Below the pieces are notes generated by a model. The model saw nothing but the letters and a program-made list of their open reading frames with translations, was not told where the DNA came from and did no database searches. Of a stretch of DNA of 64,000 bases, positions 25,286-33,725 are shown piece after piece (the stretch's first letter is position 1; each line of letters opens with the position of its first letter). This stretch comes from JASSUD01 sp031963045 (GTDB lineage: Bacteria > Pseudomonadota > Gammaproteobacteria > Burkholderiales > Burkholderiaceae): positions 124,001 through 188,000 of the forward strand of contig JASSUK010000025.1 in the NCBI GenBank assembly GCA_031963045.1, written 5' to 3'. The translations under genes and the position numbers were made by a program.

Positions 25286-26422
25286 CTATGCACCTACCTG
25301 ATATACATATGATGTGCAGTACCCGGTATTATGCATTTGACTAGCAGCGCTAAGTGCTTCTAAATTTCTAACCGCTGCTTTTTCTGCTTCCTTTGCAGCA
25401 AGCGCTTGTGCGCTAAGCAGTAGTTCTATCATGGAATGCCGTTCGTATTGTCTAGCAATACTTAACAGGCAGTTTTTATGAATGGTTTTGCAATTAGTAT
25501 TCGCATTATGCTTTAAAAAGAAATGTAATAGATCAACATCATTTTCAATGATGGTAAGGTGTATCGGTATATACCAGCTTGCAGTATAGATTTGCATCAA
25601 CCACGGATTTTGTACTGCTTCTTTCCTATGTGTAAAGCATCGGCTTAAAACAGATTCTCTTTCAAGTGCATCATCCTCTATTTTTTCTAATTCATTAATA
25701 GATCGAAATAGTAAATCACTGCAATATTCTTTAATGACATTGTGGTGATGGTTTTTTAGTAAATTTTGAATGAGGCTATCCGGTAATTTTTCAAGATCTT
25801 TATAATTTGCTTGTAGATTTTGAAATAATGCAACGATGACTTGGTCAGAACATAAATAGTCTTGTTTTTCCGCACTTAGATGCACGCCTTCTAACTGTGT
25901 TCTATCTAGTAGTTTGGCTGCAATAAGATCTTCAATACTGCGTTGGCTTTTGTCTTTTATTAAAAGGTCTAAAACGATATTGGCTCTACAGGGTTTAGCT
26001 TTTTCTGCCAATACCGTCTCATACACCATATGTACAGCGGCTGAGCCGTGTTTACGTATATGGGTGTGACAGGATTTCAAAAAGTAGTCGAGCTCAGCTT
26101 GCGTGATGAATAGGTCCCACCAAGAAAGTTTCCACAAAGCAGTATTAGCTCTTTTGTTAGCAGCGTGGCTCACTTGCCGGAATCGCACTTTGTCTTGCAA
26201 AGAGAGCTTATCCAAGATCTGCAGCACAATTTCTTCAGGTAAATCTAATATCTTGTTGGTAGATGTAGATGGTTTGGAAGCCGCTGTGAGTGCTTGGGTA
26301 TCTCGCTCTTTTTTCTGAGTAGGCTGGACGAATAATTTCGAATGCGCAGTGGGAAAAAAGGACAAGATTTTGCTGATCAAGGACATGGATATACTTAAAA
26401 ACATAATGGCGGATGCCAGCAT
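25286..26422 (-). CDS. F-box protein with degenerate ankyrin region, effector candidate
   Basis: Residues about 57-102 form a recognisable F-box: KILDLPEEIVLQILDKLSLQ followed by DKVRFRQVSHAANKRANTALW. F-box domains bind Skp1 and recruit targets to eukaryotic SCF ubiquitin ligases, so a bacterial F-box protein is best explained as acting in a host cell. Residues about 132-345 match the neighbouring ankyrin protein, including one or two ankyrin-like units (IPIHLTIIENDVDLLHFFLK, CLLSIARQYERHSMIELLLS). The final 35 residues are Ala/Glu-rich and then diverge. The hydrophobic start (MLASAIMFLSISMSLISKIL) could be a signal or anchor, or the true start may be Met13 at 26386. It is transcribed in the same direction as its paralogue, with a family B repeat between them. 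Confidence 0.85.
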   Translation of the reverse strand: MLASAIMFLSISMSLISKILSFFPTAHSKLFVQPTQKKERDTQALTAASKPSTSTNKILDLPEEIVLQILDKLSLQDKVRFRQVSHAANKRANTALWKLSWWDLFITQAELDYFLKSCHTHIRKHGSAAVHMVYETVLAEKAKPCRANIVLDLLIKDKSQRSIEDLIAAKLLDRTQLEGVHLSAEKQDYLCSDQVIVALFQNLQANYKDLEKLPDSLIQNLLKNHHHNVIKEYCSDLLFRSINELEKIEDDALERESVLSRCFTHRKEAVQNPWLMQIYTASWYIPIHLTIIENDVDLLHFFLKHNANTNCKTIHKNCLLSIARQYERHSMIELLLSAQALAAKEAEKAAVRNLEALSAASQMHNTGYCTSYVYQVGA

Positions 26423-26504
26423 GGTATGAAATTTATCTCCAGATCAGCCTTGAGAGGTTTCTGAAGCGTAGAGAGCGTCAATCTTATTTTGTGATTGAAA
26501 AATC

Positions 26505-26652
26505 TTAGGGCGTGTCCTCAATTGCCCCAAAGGGCCCATCTTTGAGGTCGTGCGGTGCTCGGGATCCTCACTGTACGTAAGTACAGCTCCGGTCCCTGTG
26601 CTCCTGCTCCCCCAAATATGAACCCTTTGGGGCAATTGAGGACACGCCCTAA
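26505..26652. repeat. Family A MITE-like inverted repeat, copy 3
   Basis: A 148-bp copy with clear ends TTAGGGCGTGTCCTCAATTG and CAATTGAGGACACGCCCTAA. It lies between the divergent F-box gene and the amino-acid permease, so it could affect the promoters of both. The central palindrome reads CTGTACGTAAGTACAG. Confidence 0.88.
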
Positions 26653-26732
26653 GTCTGCGCTTTTCTATATGCTAAAAATTCCTAACGCGCGATCTTTATC
26701 TCCAGTAAGATCGCATCTTTTTGCCTATTACG

Positions 26733-28247
26733 ATGGCTACTATTCCTAATCTTTCTTCAGAGCTGGCTCCTGGGGCGGCGCTTCCCGTTGCACCCTCTAC
26801 TAATACGCCTTCAAATGCACCGGCTGCTCCCCGAAAACTTGGCCTTGTACTACTCACTGGAGTAGTGATCGCTTCTATGGTTGGAGGAGGAGCGTTTAAT
26901 CTTCCTCAAAATATGTCGCATGGCGCAGGTCTTTTTGCGGTGATACTGGCTTGGGTAATTACGTTTATTGGAATGTTGTTTTTATCCAATAGCTTTCGCT
27001 TGTTAAATCAAGCGCGCCCTGAGCTTACTGCTGGGGTATATGCGTATGCGCGCGAGGGTTTTGGGCGTTTAGTTGGTTTTGAGATTGCCTGGGGATATTG
27101 GCTAGGCGCTACATTTGGGAATGTCGCCTTTGCTGTGCTGGTGATGAAAACGCTAGCGTATTTCTATCCTGCATTAGCGCATCAAAAAATGGTTTGCCTC
27201 GCAGGCGGTGCTGCACTGATCTGGTTTATGCATGCGATTGCATTATTAGGTGCAAAACGTATGGCTATGCTCAATGCATTAGCGAGTGCTGTGAACTTGA
27301 CGGCTATGATAGTGGTCGTCGTTATCATGGCCTCTGCAGTGCATTGGTCTGAGTTCAAACTCAATTTTTGGGGGGATACCGAGTGTTTAGGCGGATTGAT
27401 GACGCAGGTAAAAAGTACCATGCTAGTCACGCTCTGGGCTTTTATCGGTATAGAGGGAGCCGTAGTCGTATCAGACCGTGCACAAAATAGTCGACAAGTT
27501 GGTCGAGCTACGCTGATTGGCTTGGGCGTATGTACCGTGCTGTATTTCTTTTTATCCGCATTGCCTTTTGGCGTGCTCTCACAGGCTGGGTTAGCAAAGC
27601 TTCCTGCTCCTTCCGCTGCATATGTTCTAGAGGCGATTGTAGGGCCTTGGGGAGCGGTTTTTGTCATTATTTCTTTATTGATTGCGCTATGTAGCTGCTG
27701 GATAGCTTGGACTATTCTGGTTGCAGAATTACCTTATGAAGGTGCTAAAAACGGCGTCTTTCCAAAATTTCTCTCTAAAACCAATCGCTTTCATGCCCCA
27801 GCGCCTTCGCTATGGGTGTCCACTGCGATGATGCAAATTGCATTGTTCTCCGTGCTGTTTGTGCAAGACGCGTGGATTTTCTTGGTATCGATGGCGGGCG
27901 TAATGTTATTGCCTCCTTACCTTTCCAGTGCTGCTTATTTGTGGCGCTATGCGCTATCCCCACAAGGGAGGCAGTATTTTGGCCCGCAGCGTCGTACCGC
28001 GCTATGGACTGGTGTTCTAGGAACGGTGTACGCAATTTGGTTGCTCTATGCAGCAGGCCTTCGCTTTGTCTTGCTATCGAGCCTTTTATTTGCACTCGGT
28101 TTGCCTGTATATGTTTGGGCGCGCCGACAACAAGCTAAAAACCAGCCTTTATTATCGCGTGTAGAAGGGTGGATAGTTGCCGCTTTAATTGGAACCGCTA
28201 TGATTGCCGCAATCTTATTAGCTAGCGGGAAAATTGATTTTTCATAG
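26733..28247 (+). CDS. APC-superfamily amino-acid permease (arginine/ornithine antiporter-like)
   Basis: Membrane transporter of 504 aa with about 12-13 hydrophobic helices. The first helix carries the glycine-rich substrate motif VIASMVGGGAFNLPQNM. Other family features are LNQARPELTAGVYAYAREGFG, the GYWLGATFGNVAF segment, and VTLWAFIGIEGAVVVSDRAQN in helix 6. These fit the basic amino acid/polyamine antiporter group (ArcD, LysI, CadB relatives), with arginine/ornithine or lysine the likeliest substrates. Burkholderia and intracellular bacteria such as Chlamydia use such exchangers, so import of a host amino acid is plausible but inferred. I chose the ATG at 26733 rather than the TTG at 26721. 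A MITE lies just upstream. Confidence 0.87.
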   Translation: MATIPNLSSELAPGAALPVAPSTNTPSNAPAAPRKLGLVLLTGVVIASMVGGGAFNLPQNMSHGAGLFAVILAWVITFIGMLFLSNSFRLLNQARPELTAGVYAYAREGFGRLVGFEIAWGYWLGATFGNVAFAVLVMKTLAYFYPALAHQKMVCLAGGAALIWFMHAIALLGAKRMAMLNALASAVNLTAMIVVVVIMASAVHWSEFKLNFWGDTECLGGLMTQVKSTMLVTLWAFIGIEGAVVVSDRAQNSRQVGRATLIGLGVCTVLYFFLSALPFGVLSQAGLAKLPAPSAAYVLEAIVGPWGAVFVIISLLIALCSCWIAWTILVAELPYEGAKNGVFPKFLSKTNRFHAPAPSLWVSTAMMQIALFSVLFVQDAWIFLVSMAGVMLLPPYLSSAAYLWRYALSPQGRQYFGPQRRTALWTGVLGTVYAIWLLYAAGLRFVLLSSLLFALGLPVYVWARRQQAKNQPLLSRVEGWIVAALIGTAMIAAILLASGKIDFS

Positions 28248-28314
28248 AGGTTTCATGGCTGTGTTGCTTCCAGTACTTAATAAAGATATTCTTGCACTTT
28301 TCTATAGCAATACC

Positions 28315-28416
28315 AGGACATGTCCTAGTAATTGCTAAAAAATACTTCATATAGTCCTGAATTTTCTCTTAGATAAGTTCTGAGATTGGCGCATAAAAGG
28401 CTAGGGTACGCCCTAA
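28315..28416. repeat. Eroded family A ends (possible)
   Basis: CCAGGACATGTCCTAG at 28313-28328 and CTAGGGTACGCCCTAA at 28401-28416 resemble family A termini on both sides of about 70 unrelated bases. They could be two remnants or the two ends of one badly decayed element. The stretch lies between the permease and the barstar-like gene and contains no gene. Confidence 0.35.
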
Positions 28417-28520
28417 ACCTGGCAGGTAGATGAAAATTGTGCGCGCCGAACGAGCCAAAATGGGGACATTTTGGCTAGTCGCAGAACAGGTGTTTCGAAT
28501 ACTTTGTGGATGACGATGGT

Positions 28521-29117
28521 ATGAGCGATAACCTTTCCATGCATGGCCTACATGCTTCCAAAGAGATAGGAAGCACGGCTGTTAACAACCTTTTTCATCG
28601 CGTGATGCTGATGCGCCAATATGAGTTGAATCATCCGAAATCCCGCACTCCTTCTAAAAATATAGTGGCGCCGCAAGGCTCTACTCTTGTTAGCCGGGAG
28701 ACTCCTGGTGGAATTTTTAAAAGTGTTCGGTCTAATATTGTGCAGTCGATCCGCGCTTTTAAAGGTCCTGATCTTGCAAAAGAAGCCTCTCGCTTAGGCC
28801 ACCATTTTTTATATGCGCATGGTGGTGAAGCAAAAACAAAATCAGAAGTGTTGGCCGCAATTGCAAAGGCACTGTTTTTTCCAAAAGCGTGCGGAAAAAA
28901 TTATGATGCGCTGCGCACAGCGCTCACGGAAGAAATAGACAAAGCGGGGCCTCAGCCTGGCTTTGTGGTGATGTTAGAAGGTTTGCCGTCGGCCCAAAAA
29001 TTCGATAAAGAAGCTAGAGAAATCCTGCTCGATGTATTTCGAGATGCTGCTGAATTTTGGGCGGAGCGTGCGGTATGTTTTCGGGTTTTTTATTCTTTTG
29101 CGTTAACGAACAATTAA
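28521..29117 (+). CDS. Barstar-like protein with N-terminal extension
   Basis: Residues about 95-198 match the barstar (barnase inhibitor) fold: a strand, then SEVLAAIAKALFFPKACGKNYDALRTALTE with the family FP..G.N.DAL core, GFVVMLEGLPSAQKFDKEAREILLDVFRDAAEFWAE, and a last strand VCFRVFYSFAL. The first 90 residues (RHTL-poor, Ser/Lys-rich, with VRSNIVQSIRAFKGPDLAKEA) resemble the N-terminal part of Burkholderia barstar-family proteins as I recall them. No barnase-like RNase is encoded next to it, so either the partner is elsewhere or the protein has another role. I chose the ATG at 28521; the frame opens with a GTG at 28506. It converges with rsmE, with 13 bases between the stops. Confidence 0.8.
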   Translation: MSDNLSMHGLHASKEIGSTAVNNLFHRVMLMRQYELNHPKSRTPSKNIVAPQGSTLVSRETPGGIFKSVRSNIVQSIRAFKGPDLAKEASRLGHHFLYAHGGEAKTKSEVLAAIAKALFFPKACGKNYDALRTALTEEIDKAGPQPGFVVMLEGLPSAQKFDKEAREILLDVFRDAAEFWAERAVCFRVFYSFALTNN

Positions 29118-29130
29118 CAGGCAGTTATTG

Positions 29131-29919
29131 TTACATCCAACACATAGCTAGGCTTGCTAATGTTGCGATACCTGCGGTTTCTGTACGAAGAATGCGCGGT
29201 CCTAAATGAAACGCGGTGAATCCCTGTGCGATTGCCGCGTTTTCTTCTGCTGGAGTAAAGCCTCCTTCTGGGCCAATCAGTACGATAATCGGCGTTCCTA
29301 CTGGTGGAACCTGATAGGTCTTTAAGCTTGCTAACCCTTGTGTGGCATGAGGAGAAAGCAGTAATCGAGTAGGGCAGGGCTGGCTATTTGGATCGGTGTT
29401 TTGTGTATTTTTTACGGTATGGGCAGGCAATGCGCTAAGCCATTCATCGGGCGTAACGGGTTTATTTACTATCGCTAGACGATTACGGCCACATTGTTCA
29501 GAGGCGGCCTGCACAATATGCTGCCAGTGTGCCTGGCGTTTTTCTGCCCGTGCTGCATCTAAGCGCACAACACTTCTCGCTGTCATTAAAGGGGTAATTT
29601 CAGCAATACCCAGCTCGACTGCTTTTTCAATAAGCCATTCCATTTTGCTCTGCCCAGCAATCCCTTGTGCCAAGGTGATGGGGTAGGAGGCTTCAGCCTC
29701 GCGTGGTATATAGGTCTCTATAGAGACAACCACCTCTTTTTGAGTGATTTTCTGAAGTCTAGCGGTACACTCGCCTTTTTCGCCATTAAAAAGCGTGACA
29801 GTCTCACCCGGGTTCAAGCGTAAGACATGGATATGTCGAACTGTCTCTTTAGGTAGGCTCAGCGTAGTGCCGCACTCTAATCGTAGTGGGACAAAAAAAC
29901 GGGGGCTGGAAGGCGCCAC
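29131..29919 (-). CDS. rsmE: 16S rRNA m3U1498 methyltransferase RsmE
   Basis: SPOUT-class methyltransferase acting on U1498 of 16S rRNA in the small subunit. The N-terminal PUA-like domain (to about residue 75) includes HVLRLNPGETVTLFNGEKGE. The knot domain includes QGIAGQSKMEWLIEKAVELGI, QAASEQCGRNRLA and the SAM-binding loop LIGPEGGFTPAEENAA with LGPRILRTETA. There is a modest insertion around residues 160-185. The start is GTG, with AGGAG ten bases upstream. It ends close to the barstar-like gene and diverges from tktA. Confidence 0.95.
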   Translation of the reverse strand: MAPSSPRFFVPLRLECGTTLSLPKETVRHIHVLRLNPGETVTLFNGEKGECTARLQKITQKEVVVSIETYIPREAEASYPITLAQGIAGQSKMEWLIEKAVELGIAEITPLMTARSVVRLDAARAEKRQAHWQHIVQAASEQCGRNRLAIVNKPVTPDEWLSALPAHTVKNTQNTDPNSQPCPTRLLLSPHATQGLASLKTYQVPPVGTPIIVLIGPEGGFTPAEENAAIAQGFTAFHLGPRILRTETAGIATLASLAMCWM

Positions 29920-30087
29920 GATACGATTCTCCTAATTTATTGATGGGCAGTACGTGCAGTGTAATCGACACGATTAGGATTTGTCTGTTATCTTCTATAA
30001 GTACTTTTTCTAAGTGTGGCATTTGCTCGGCTCTATACAGAGCAGGTGCATGTCACACGCATTTTTTTGCTTTACTTATCTACTTTT

Positions 30088-32142
30088 ATGTCTCTGCTCT
30101 CCTCCCCTCATACTCTTCGCAGGATGGCTGACGCTATTCGCGCACTTGCAATGGACGCGGTACAGCAAGCAAATTCAGGCCATCCAGGCATGCCCATGGG
30201 CATGGCTGAGGTGGGGCTTGCGCTCTGGCATGGCCACCTAAAACATAACCCAACAAATCCTCACTGGATGGATAGAGACCGCTTTATTCTATCGAATGGC
30301 CATGGCTCGATGCTGCTTTATGCATTGCTGCATCTCACAGGTTATGACTTGCCGATAGAACAATTAAAAAATTTCCGTCAGCTTCATAGTAAAACACCTG
30401 GCCATCCAGAGGTAGGCATCACTCCTGGTGTAGAAACTACGACAGGTCCGTTGGGACAAGGCTTAGGTAATGCCGTCGGTATGGCGCTGGCTGAGAGTTT
30501 GCTCGCAGCAGAATTTAATCCTGTCAATGAGCCTGATCTGCGCATTGTTGATCATCACACCTATGTATTTGTAGGCGATGGATGTTTGATGGAAGGGATT
30601 TCGCACGAGGCCGCTTCGATTGCTGGAACCCTGAAGCTGAACAAACTCATTGCACTATACGATGACAATGGTATTTCGATAGATGGCGACGTGGAAGGCT
30701 GGTTTGCTGATGACACGCCTAAACGTTTTGAGGCGTATGGCTGGCAAGTATTTCGCGATGTGGATGGACACGATGCGCATGCGGTTTGTGCAGCGATTGA
30801 AGCAGCTAAACACACTGATCGCCCCAGTTTAATTTGTTGTAAAACTATTATTGGTCAAGGTGCTCCTAATAAAGCAGGTGGGCATGATATCCACGGTGCT
30901 CCTCTAGGTGCTGCTGAAATTGCAGCCACACGCGCTGCCATGGACTGGCCTTTTGCTCCTTTTGAGATACCCAAAGAGGTTTATGACGCATGGGATGCGC
31001 AGGCACGAGGGCATGCAGCTGAGAGTGCATGGAAGGCACGTTTTGAGGCGTATCGCGCACACTATCCAGAAAAAGCAGCGGAATTTGAGCGCCGGATGCG
31101 TGGTGATCTCCCCGCTGGATGGCGTCAACATGCAGATGCTGCCATTGAGCAGTGCAATGCAAAAGGGGAAACACTCGCAACCCGAAAAGCCTCACAGCAA
31201 GCCATTGCCAACCTCGCAACGATTCTTCCAGAATTTTTAGGCGGTTCAGCAGATTTAACCGGGTCTAATCTCACAAATTGGCCCACAGCAAAATCGGTGC
31301 ATGCAACAAAACATGGCCTACAAGCAGGAAACTATATTCACTACGGTGTGCGTGAATTTGGAATGAGCGCAGCGCTCAATGGAGTGGCCCTACATGGAGG
31401 ATATCTCCCATTTGGCGGCACCTTTTTAACTTTTTCAGACTACAGCCGCAATGCGTTGCGGGTAGCAGCACTGATGCAAGCGCATGCGCTTTTTGTCTTT
31501 ACGCATGATTCGATTGGTTTGGGAGAAGATGGCCCTACCCATCAGTCTGTTGAGCACGTGGCCTGTCTGCGACTGATACCTGGTTTAGACGTGTGGCGTC
31601 CAGCAGATACGGTGGAAACTATGGTGGCTTGGGTGCAATCGGTTGAGCATCGTGGCCCGTCTTGCCTCATTTTTAGCCGACAAAACCTTCCTTTTATTGC
31701 ACGTGATAGTGCGCTGCGTGCTGATATTGCAAAAGGCGGGTATATCCTGCGTGATTGGGCGGATGCAGCAGAGCATGCGCAGCCACCTGTAAAGCGTATC
31801 ATTTTGATAGCTACAGGCTCGGAAGTAGAGCTGGCTTTGGCATCTATCGGCCCTCTAGCGCAAAAAGGGATAGCCGCGCGCGTGGTCTCTATGCCTTCAA
31901 CAACGGTATTTGATCGACAATCTGCTCAATGGCGCGAACAAGTTTTGCCAAAAGGGGTGGTGCGCGTTGCGATCGAAGCAGGCGTGAGCGACTTCTGGCG
32001 TAAATATGTGGGTCTAGAAGGTGCCGTAGTAGGGATTGACCGATTCGGCGAATCCGCCCCGGCCTCCGTGCTATTCAAACACTTTAACTTTACTGTAGAG
32101 CACGTAGTACAAACTGCACAACAAGCAGTGGATCTCATGTAG
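30088..32142 (+). CDS. tktA: Transketolase
   Basis: Thiamine diphosphate enzyme of the pentose phosphate pathway that moves two-carbon units between sugar phosphates. Motifs: MADAIRALAMDAVQQANSGH, the TPP motif GDGCLMEGISHEAAS ending in LYDDN, the substrate histidines in GHPGMPMG and THDSIGLGEDGPTHQ, and the flexible loop with TIIGQGAPNKAGGHDIHG. The reading frame is open from 30016, but the family starts near the ATG at 30088 (684 aa). The stop codon is the TAG of the family B repeat that follows. gap lies 295 bases downstream in the same direction; the two belong together in the Burkholderia central carbon cluster. Confidence 0.96.
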   Translation: MSLLSSPHTLRRMADAIRALAMDAVQQANSGHPGMPMGMAEVGLALWHGHLKHNPTNPHWMDRDRFILSNGHGSMLLYALLHLTGYDLPIEQLKNFRQLHSKTPGHPEVGITPGVETTTGPLGQGLGNAVGMALAESLLAAEFNPVNEPDLRIVDHHTYVFVGDGCLMEGISHEAASIAGTLKLNKLIALYDDNGISIDGDVEGWFADDTPKRFEAYGWQVFRDVDGHDAHAVCAAIEAAKHTDRPSLICCKTIIGQGAPNKAGGHDIHGAPLGAAEIAATRAAMDWPFAPFEIPKEVYDAWDAQARGHAAESAWKARFEAYRAHYPEKAAEFERRMRGDLPAGWRQHADAAIEQCNAKGETLATRKASQQAIANLATILPEFLGGSADLTGSNLTNWPTAKSVHATKHGLQAGNYIHYGVREFGMSAALNGVALHGGYLPFGGTFLTFSDYSRNALRVAALMQAHALFVFTHDSIGLGEDGPTHQSVEHVACLRLIPGLDVWRPADTVETMVAWVQSVEHRGPSCLIFSRQNLPFIARDSALRADIAKGGYILRDWADAAEHAQPPVKRIILIATGSEVELALASIGPLAQKGIAARVVSMPSTTVFDRQSAQWREQVLPKGVVRVAIEAGVSDFWRKYVGLEGAVVGIDRFGESAPASVLFKHFNFTVEHVVQTAQQAVDLM

Positions 32143-32270
32143 GTTGGGGTGACGAAGGAACCCCCAACACCTAACCACTGCCTTTTTGAAGACCTGCTTA
32201 TAAATTGTCAAAAGCAAAAATTACAAGTCAGTGGTATGCATGTCGGGGTTCATGCTTAACCCCAATCTAC
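32140..32270. repeat. Family B palindromic repeat, copy 6
   Basis: A diverged copy (TAGGTTGGGGTGACGAAGG ... TTAACCCCAATCTAC). Its first three bases are the stop codon of tktA. It lies between two genes in the same direction, tktA and gap, and makes up nearly half of that gap. The remaining 167 bases before gap are A/T-rich, and no strong promoter is obvious. Confidence 0.8.
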
Positions 32271-32437
32271 ACGTTCTTTATCGTTCGAGATAAATACCAA
32301 TCAGCCCCTAATCGTAGCCTGATAAAATACACAGAGAAATTATCTTAAACAACCTATAGCTCTCAATAGATTCTCGCCACTGTGTCTGCATGGTGGCACT
32401 TTTTATTATCAGGCACTAAAAACAAGGAAAGAATGTC

Positions 32438-33469
32438 ATGACTCTTCGCGTTGCTATCAATGGCTATGGCCGGATTGGCCGAAACACATTAAGGGCTTTT
32501 TACGAAGCAAACAAGAAGCATGACCTTCAAATCGTTGCAATTAATGATTTGGGGCAAGCCAGCACCAATGCGCATTTAACCCAGTACGACACTACGCATG
32601 GCTGCTTCCCTGGAACCGTATCGGTAAAAGATAATCATCTAGTCATTCACAGTGACCAAGATCAGGCTGCGGGCCGCCCTGCAGACACTATTCGAGTATT
32701 TGCAGAGCGCAATCCTGCGGCATTGCCATGGCGTGAGCTCAATATTGATGTGGTCTTTGAGTGCACCGGTTTTTTTACCACCAAAGAAAAAGCCAGCGCG
32801 CACATTCAAGCAGGTGCTAAAAAAGTCATTATTTCTGCACCAGGCGGGAAGGATGTGGATGCAACGATTGTGTATGGTGTGAATCACCACACATTAAAAA
32901 AAGAGCACACCGTCATCTCGAATGCTTCTTGCACAACCAATTGTTTGGCGCCATTAGTACAGCCTTTGCATGAACATCTCGGTATCGTGAATGGATTGAT
33001 GACTACCATCCACTCTTATACCAATGATCAGGTGCTGACGGATGTTTATCATGAAGATCTACGTCGTGCGCGTTCTGCTACGCACAATATGATCCCTACG
33101 AAGACCGGTGCTGCTTCAGCAGTGGGTCTGGTGCTTCCTGAGCTAAATGGACGCTTAGATGGCTTTGCTATTCGTGTGCCCACCATCAATGTGTCTATCG
33201 TGGATCTCTCGTTTATTGCTAGCAAAGACACGCAAGTGGAAGAAGTGAACGCGATTCTAAAAAGCGCATCTGAAGGGTCTCTTAAAGGCATTTTGGCTTA
33301 CAGCGATGGGCCATTGGTATCGACTGATTTTAATCATAATCCCGCTTCTTCTATTTTTGATGCGCCATTAACCAAAGTCAGTGGCCGGTTGGTGAAAGTG
33401 TCGAGCTGGTATGACAACGAATGGGGCTTTTCTAACCGTATGTTAGATACCTGCATAGCATTCGGTTAA
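32438..33469 (+). CDS. gapA: Glyceraldehyde-3-phosphate dehydrogenase (type I)
   Basis: Glycolytic enzyme that forms 1,3-bisphosphoglycerate with NAD. Visible features are the Rossmann start RVAINGYGRIGRNTLRA, FECTGFFTTKEKA, and the catalytic Cys in ISNASCTTNCLAPL. IHSYTNDQVLTDVYHEDLRRARSA (His and anion sites) and VSSWYDNEWGFSNRMLD at the end complete the picture. The length of 343 aa is slightly above the usual ~335. The word AAGGAAAG lies eight bases before the ATG. It converges with the AI-2E-family transporter; a full family B copy, a spacer and a half copy lie between. Confidence 0.97.
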   Translation: MTLRVAINGYGRIGRNTLRAFYEANKKHDLQIVAINDLGQASTNAHLTQYDTTHGCFPGTVSVKDNHLVIHSDQDQAAGRPADTIRVFAERNPAALPWRELNIDVVFECTGFFTTKEKASAHIQAGAKKVIISAPGGKDVDATIVYGVNHHTLKKEHTVISNASCTTNCLAPLVQPLHEHLGIVNGLMTTIHSYTNDQVLTDVYHEDLRRARSATHNMIPTKTGAASAVGLVLPELNGRLDGFAIRVPTINVSIVDLSFIASKDTQVEEVNAILKSASEGSLKGILAYSDGPLVSTDFNHNPASSIFDAPLTKVSGRLVKVSSWYDNEWGFSNRMLDTCIAFG

Positions 33470-33480
33470 CGCAATTTGTT

Positions 33481-33615
33481 GTAGGTTGGTGGTGAGGTAC
33501 GAACCCCAACATGCAAACCACAGTTTTCTTTAATACCTGCTTAATAATTACCAAAAGCAAAGATTAAAAGTAAGTGGCCTGCATGTTGGGGTTCCTTCGT
33601 CACCACCAACCTACC
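33481..33615. repeat. Family B palindromic repeat, copy 7
   Basis: Complete copy 11 bases after the gap stop codon. It is followed by the ~60-bp spacer (33616-33674) also found at 8733 and 17106, and then by a half copy at 33675. Confidence 0.88.
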
Positions 33616-33674
33616 GTTCTTTGCTTTTCTTGTGGTTGGTAGCGTTTGATAGAACCCTTTTGCACAGGCACCTC

Positions 33675-33725
33675 GGTAGGTTGGGGTGAGGCACGAATCT
33701 CAACATGCAAACCACTTACTTTTTT
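33675..33725. repeat. Family B repeat, left part, overlapping a gene end
   Basis: GGTAGGTTGGGGTGAGGCACGAA followed by TCTCAACATGCAAACCACTTAC. The inner segment CCACTTACTTT, read on the minus strand, gives AAAGTAAGTGG, which contains the stop codon TAA of the AI-2E-family transporter. The element therefore ends inside that gene. Confidence 0.7.

Noticed and set aside
26641..26749. Small plus-strand ORF through the MITE before the permease
   Set aside because: The frame crosses the family A element and gives a product typical of palindrome read-through; no ribosome binding site.
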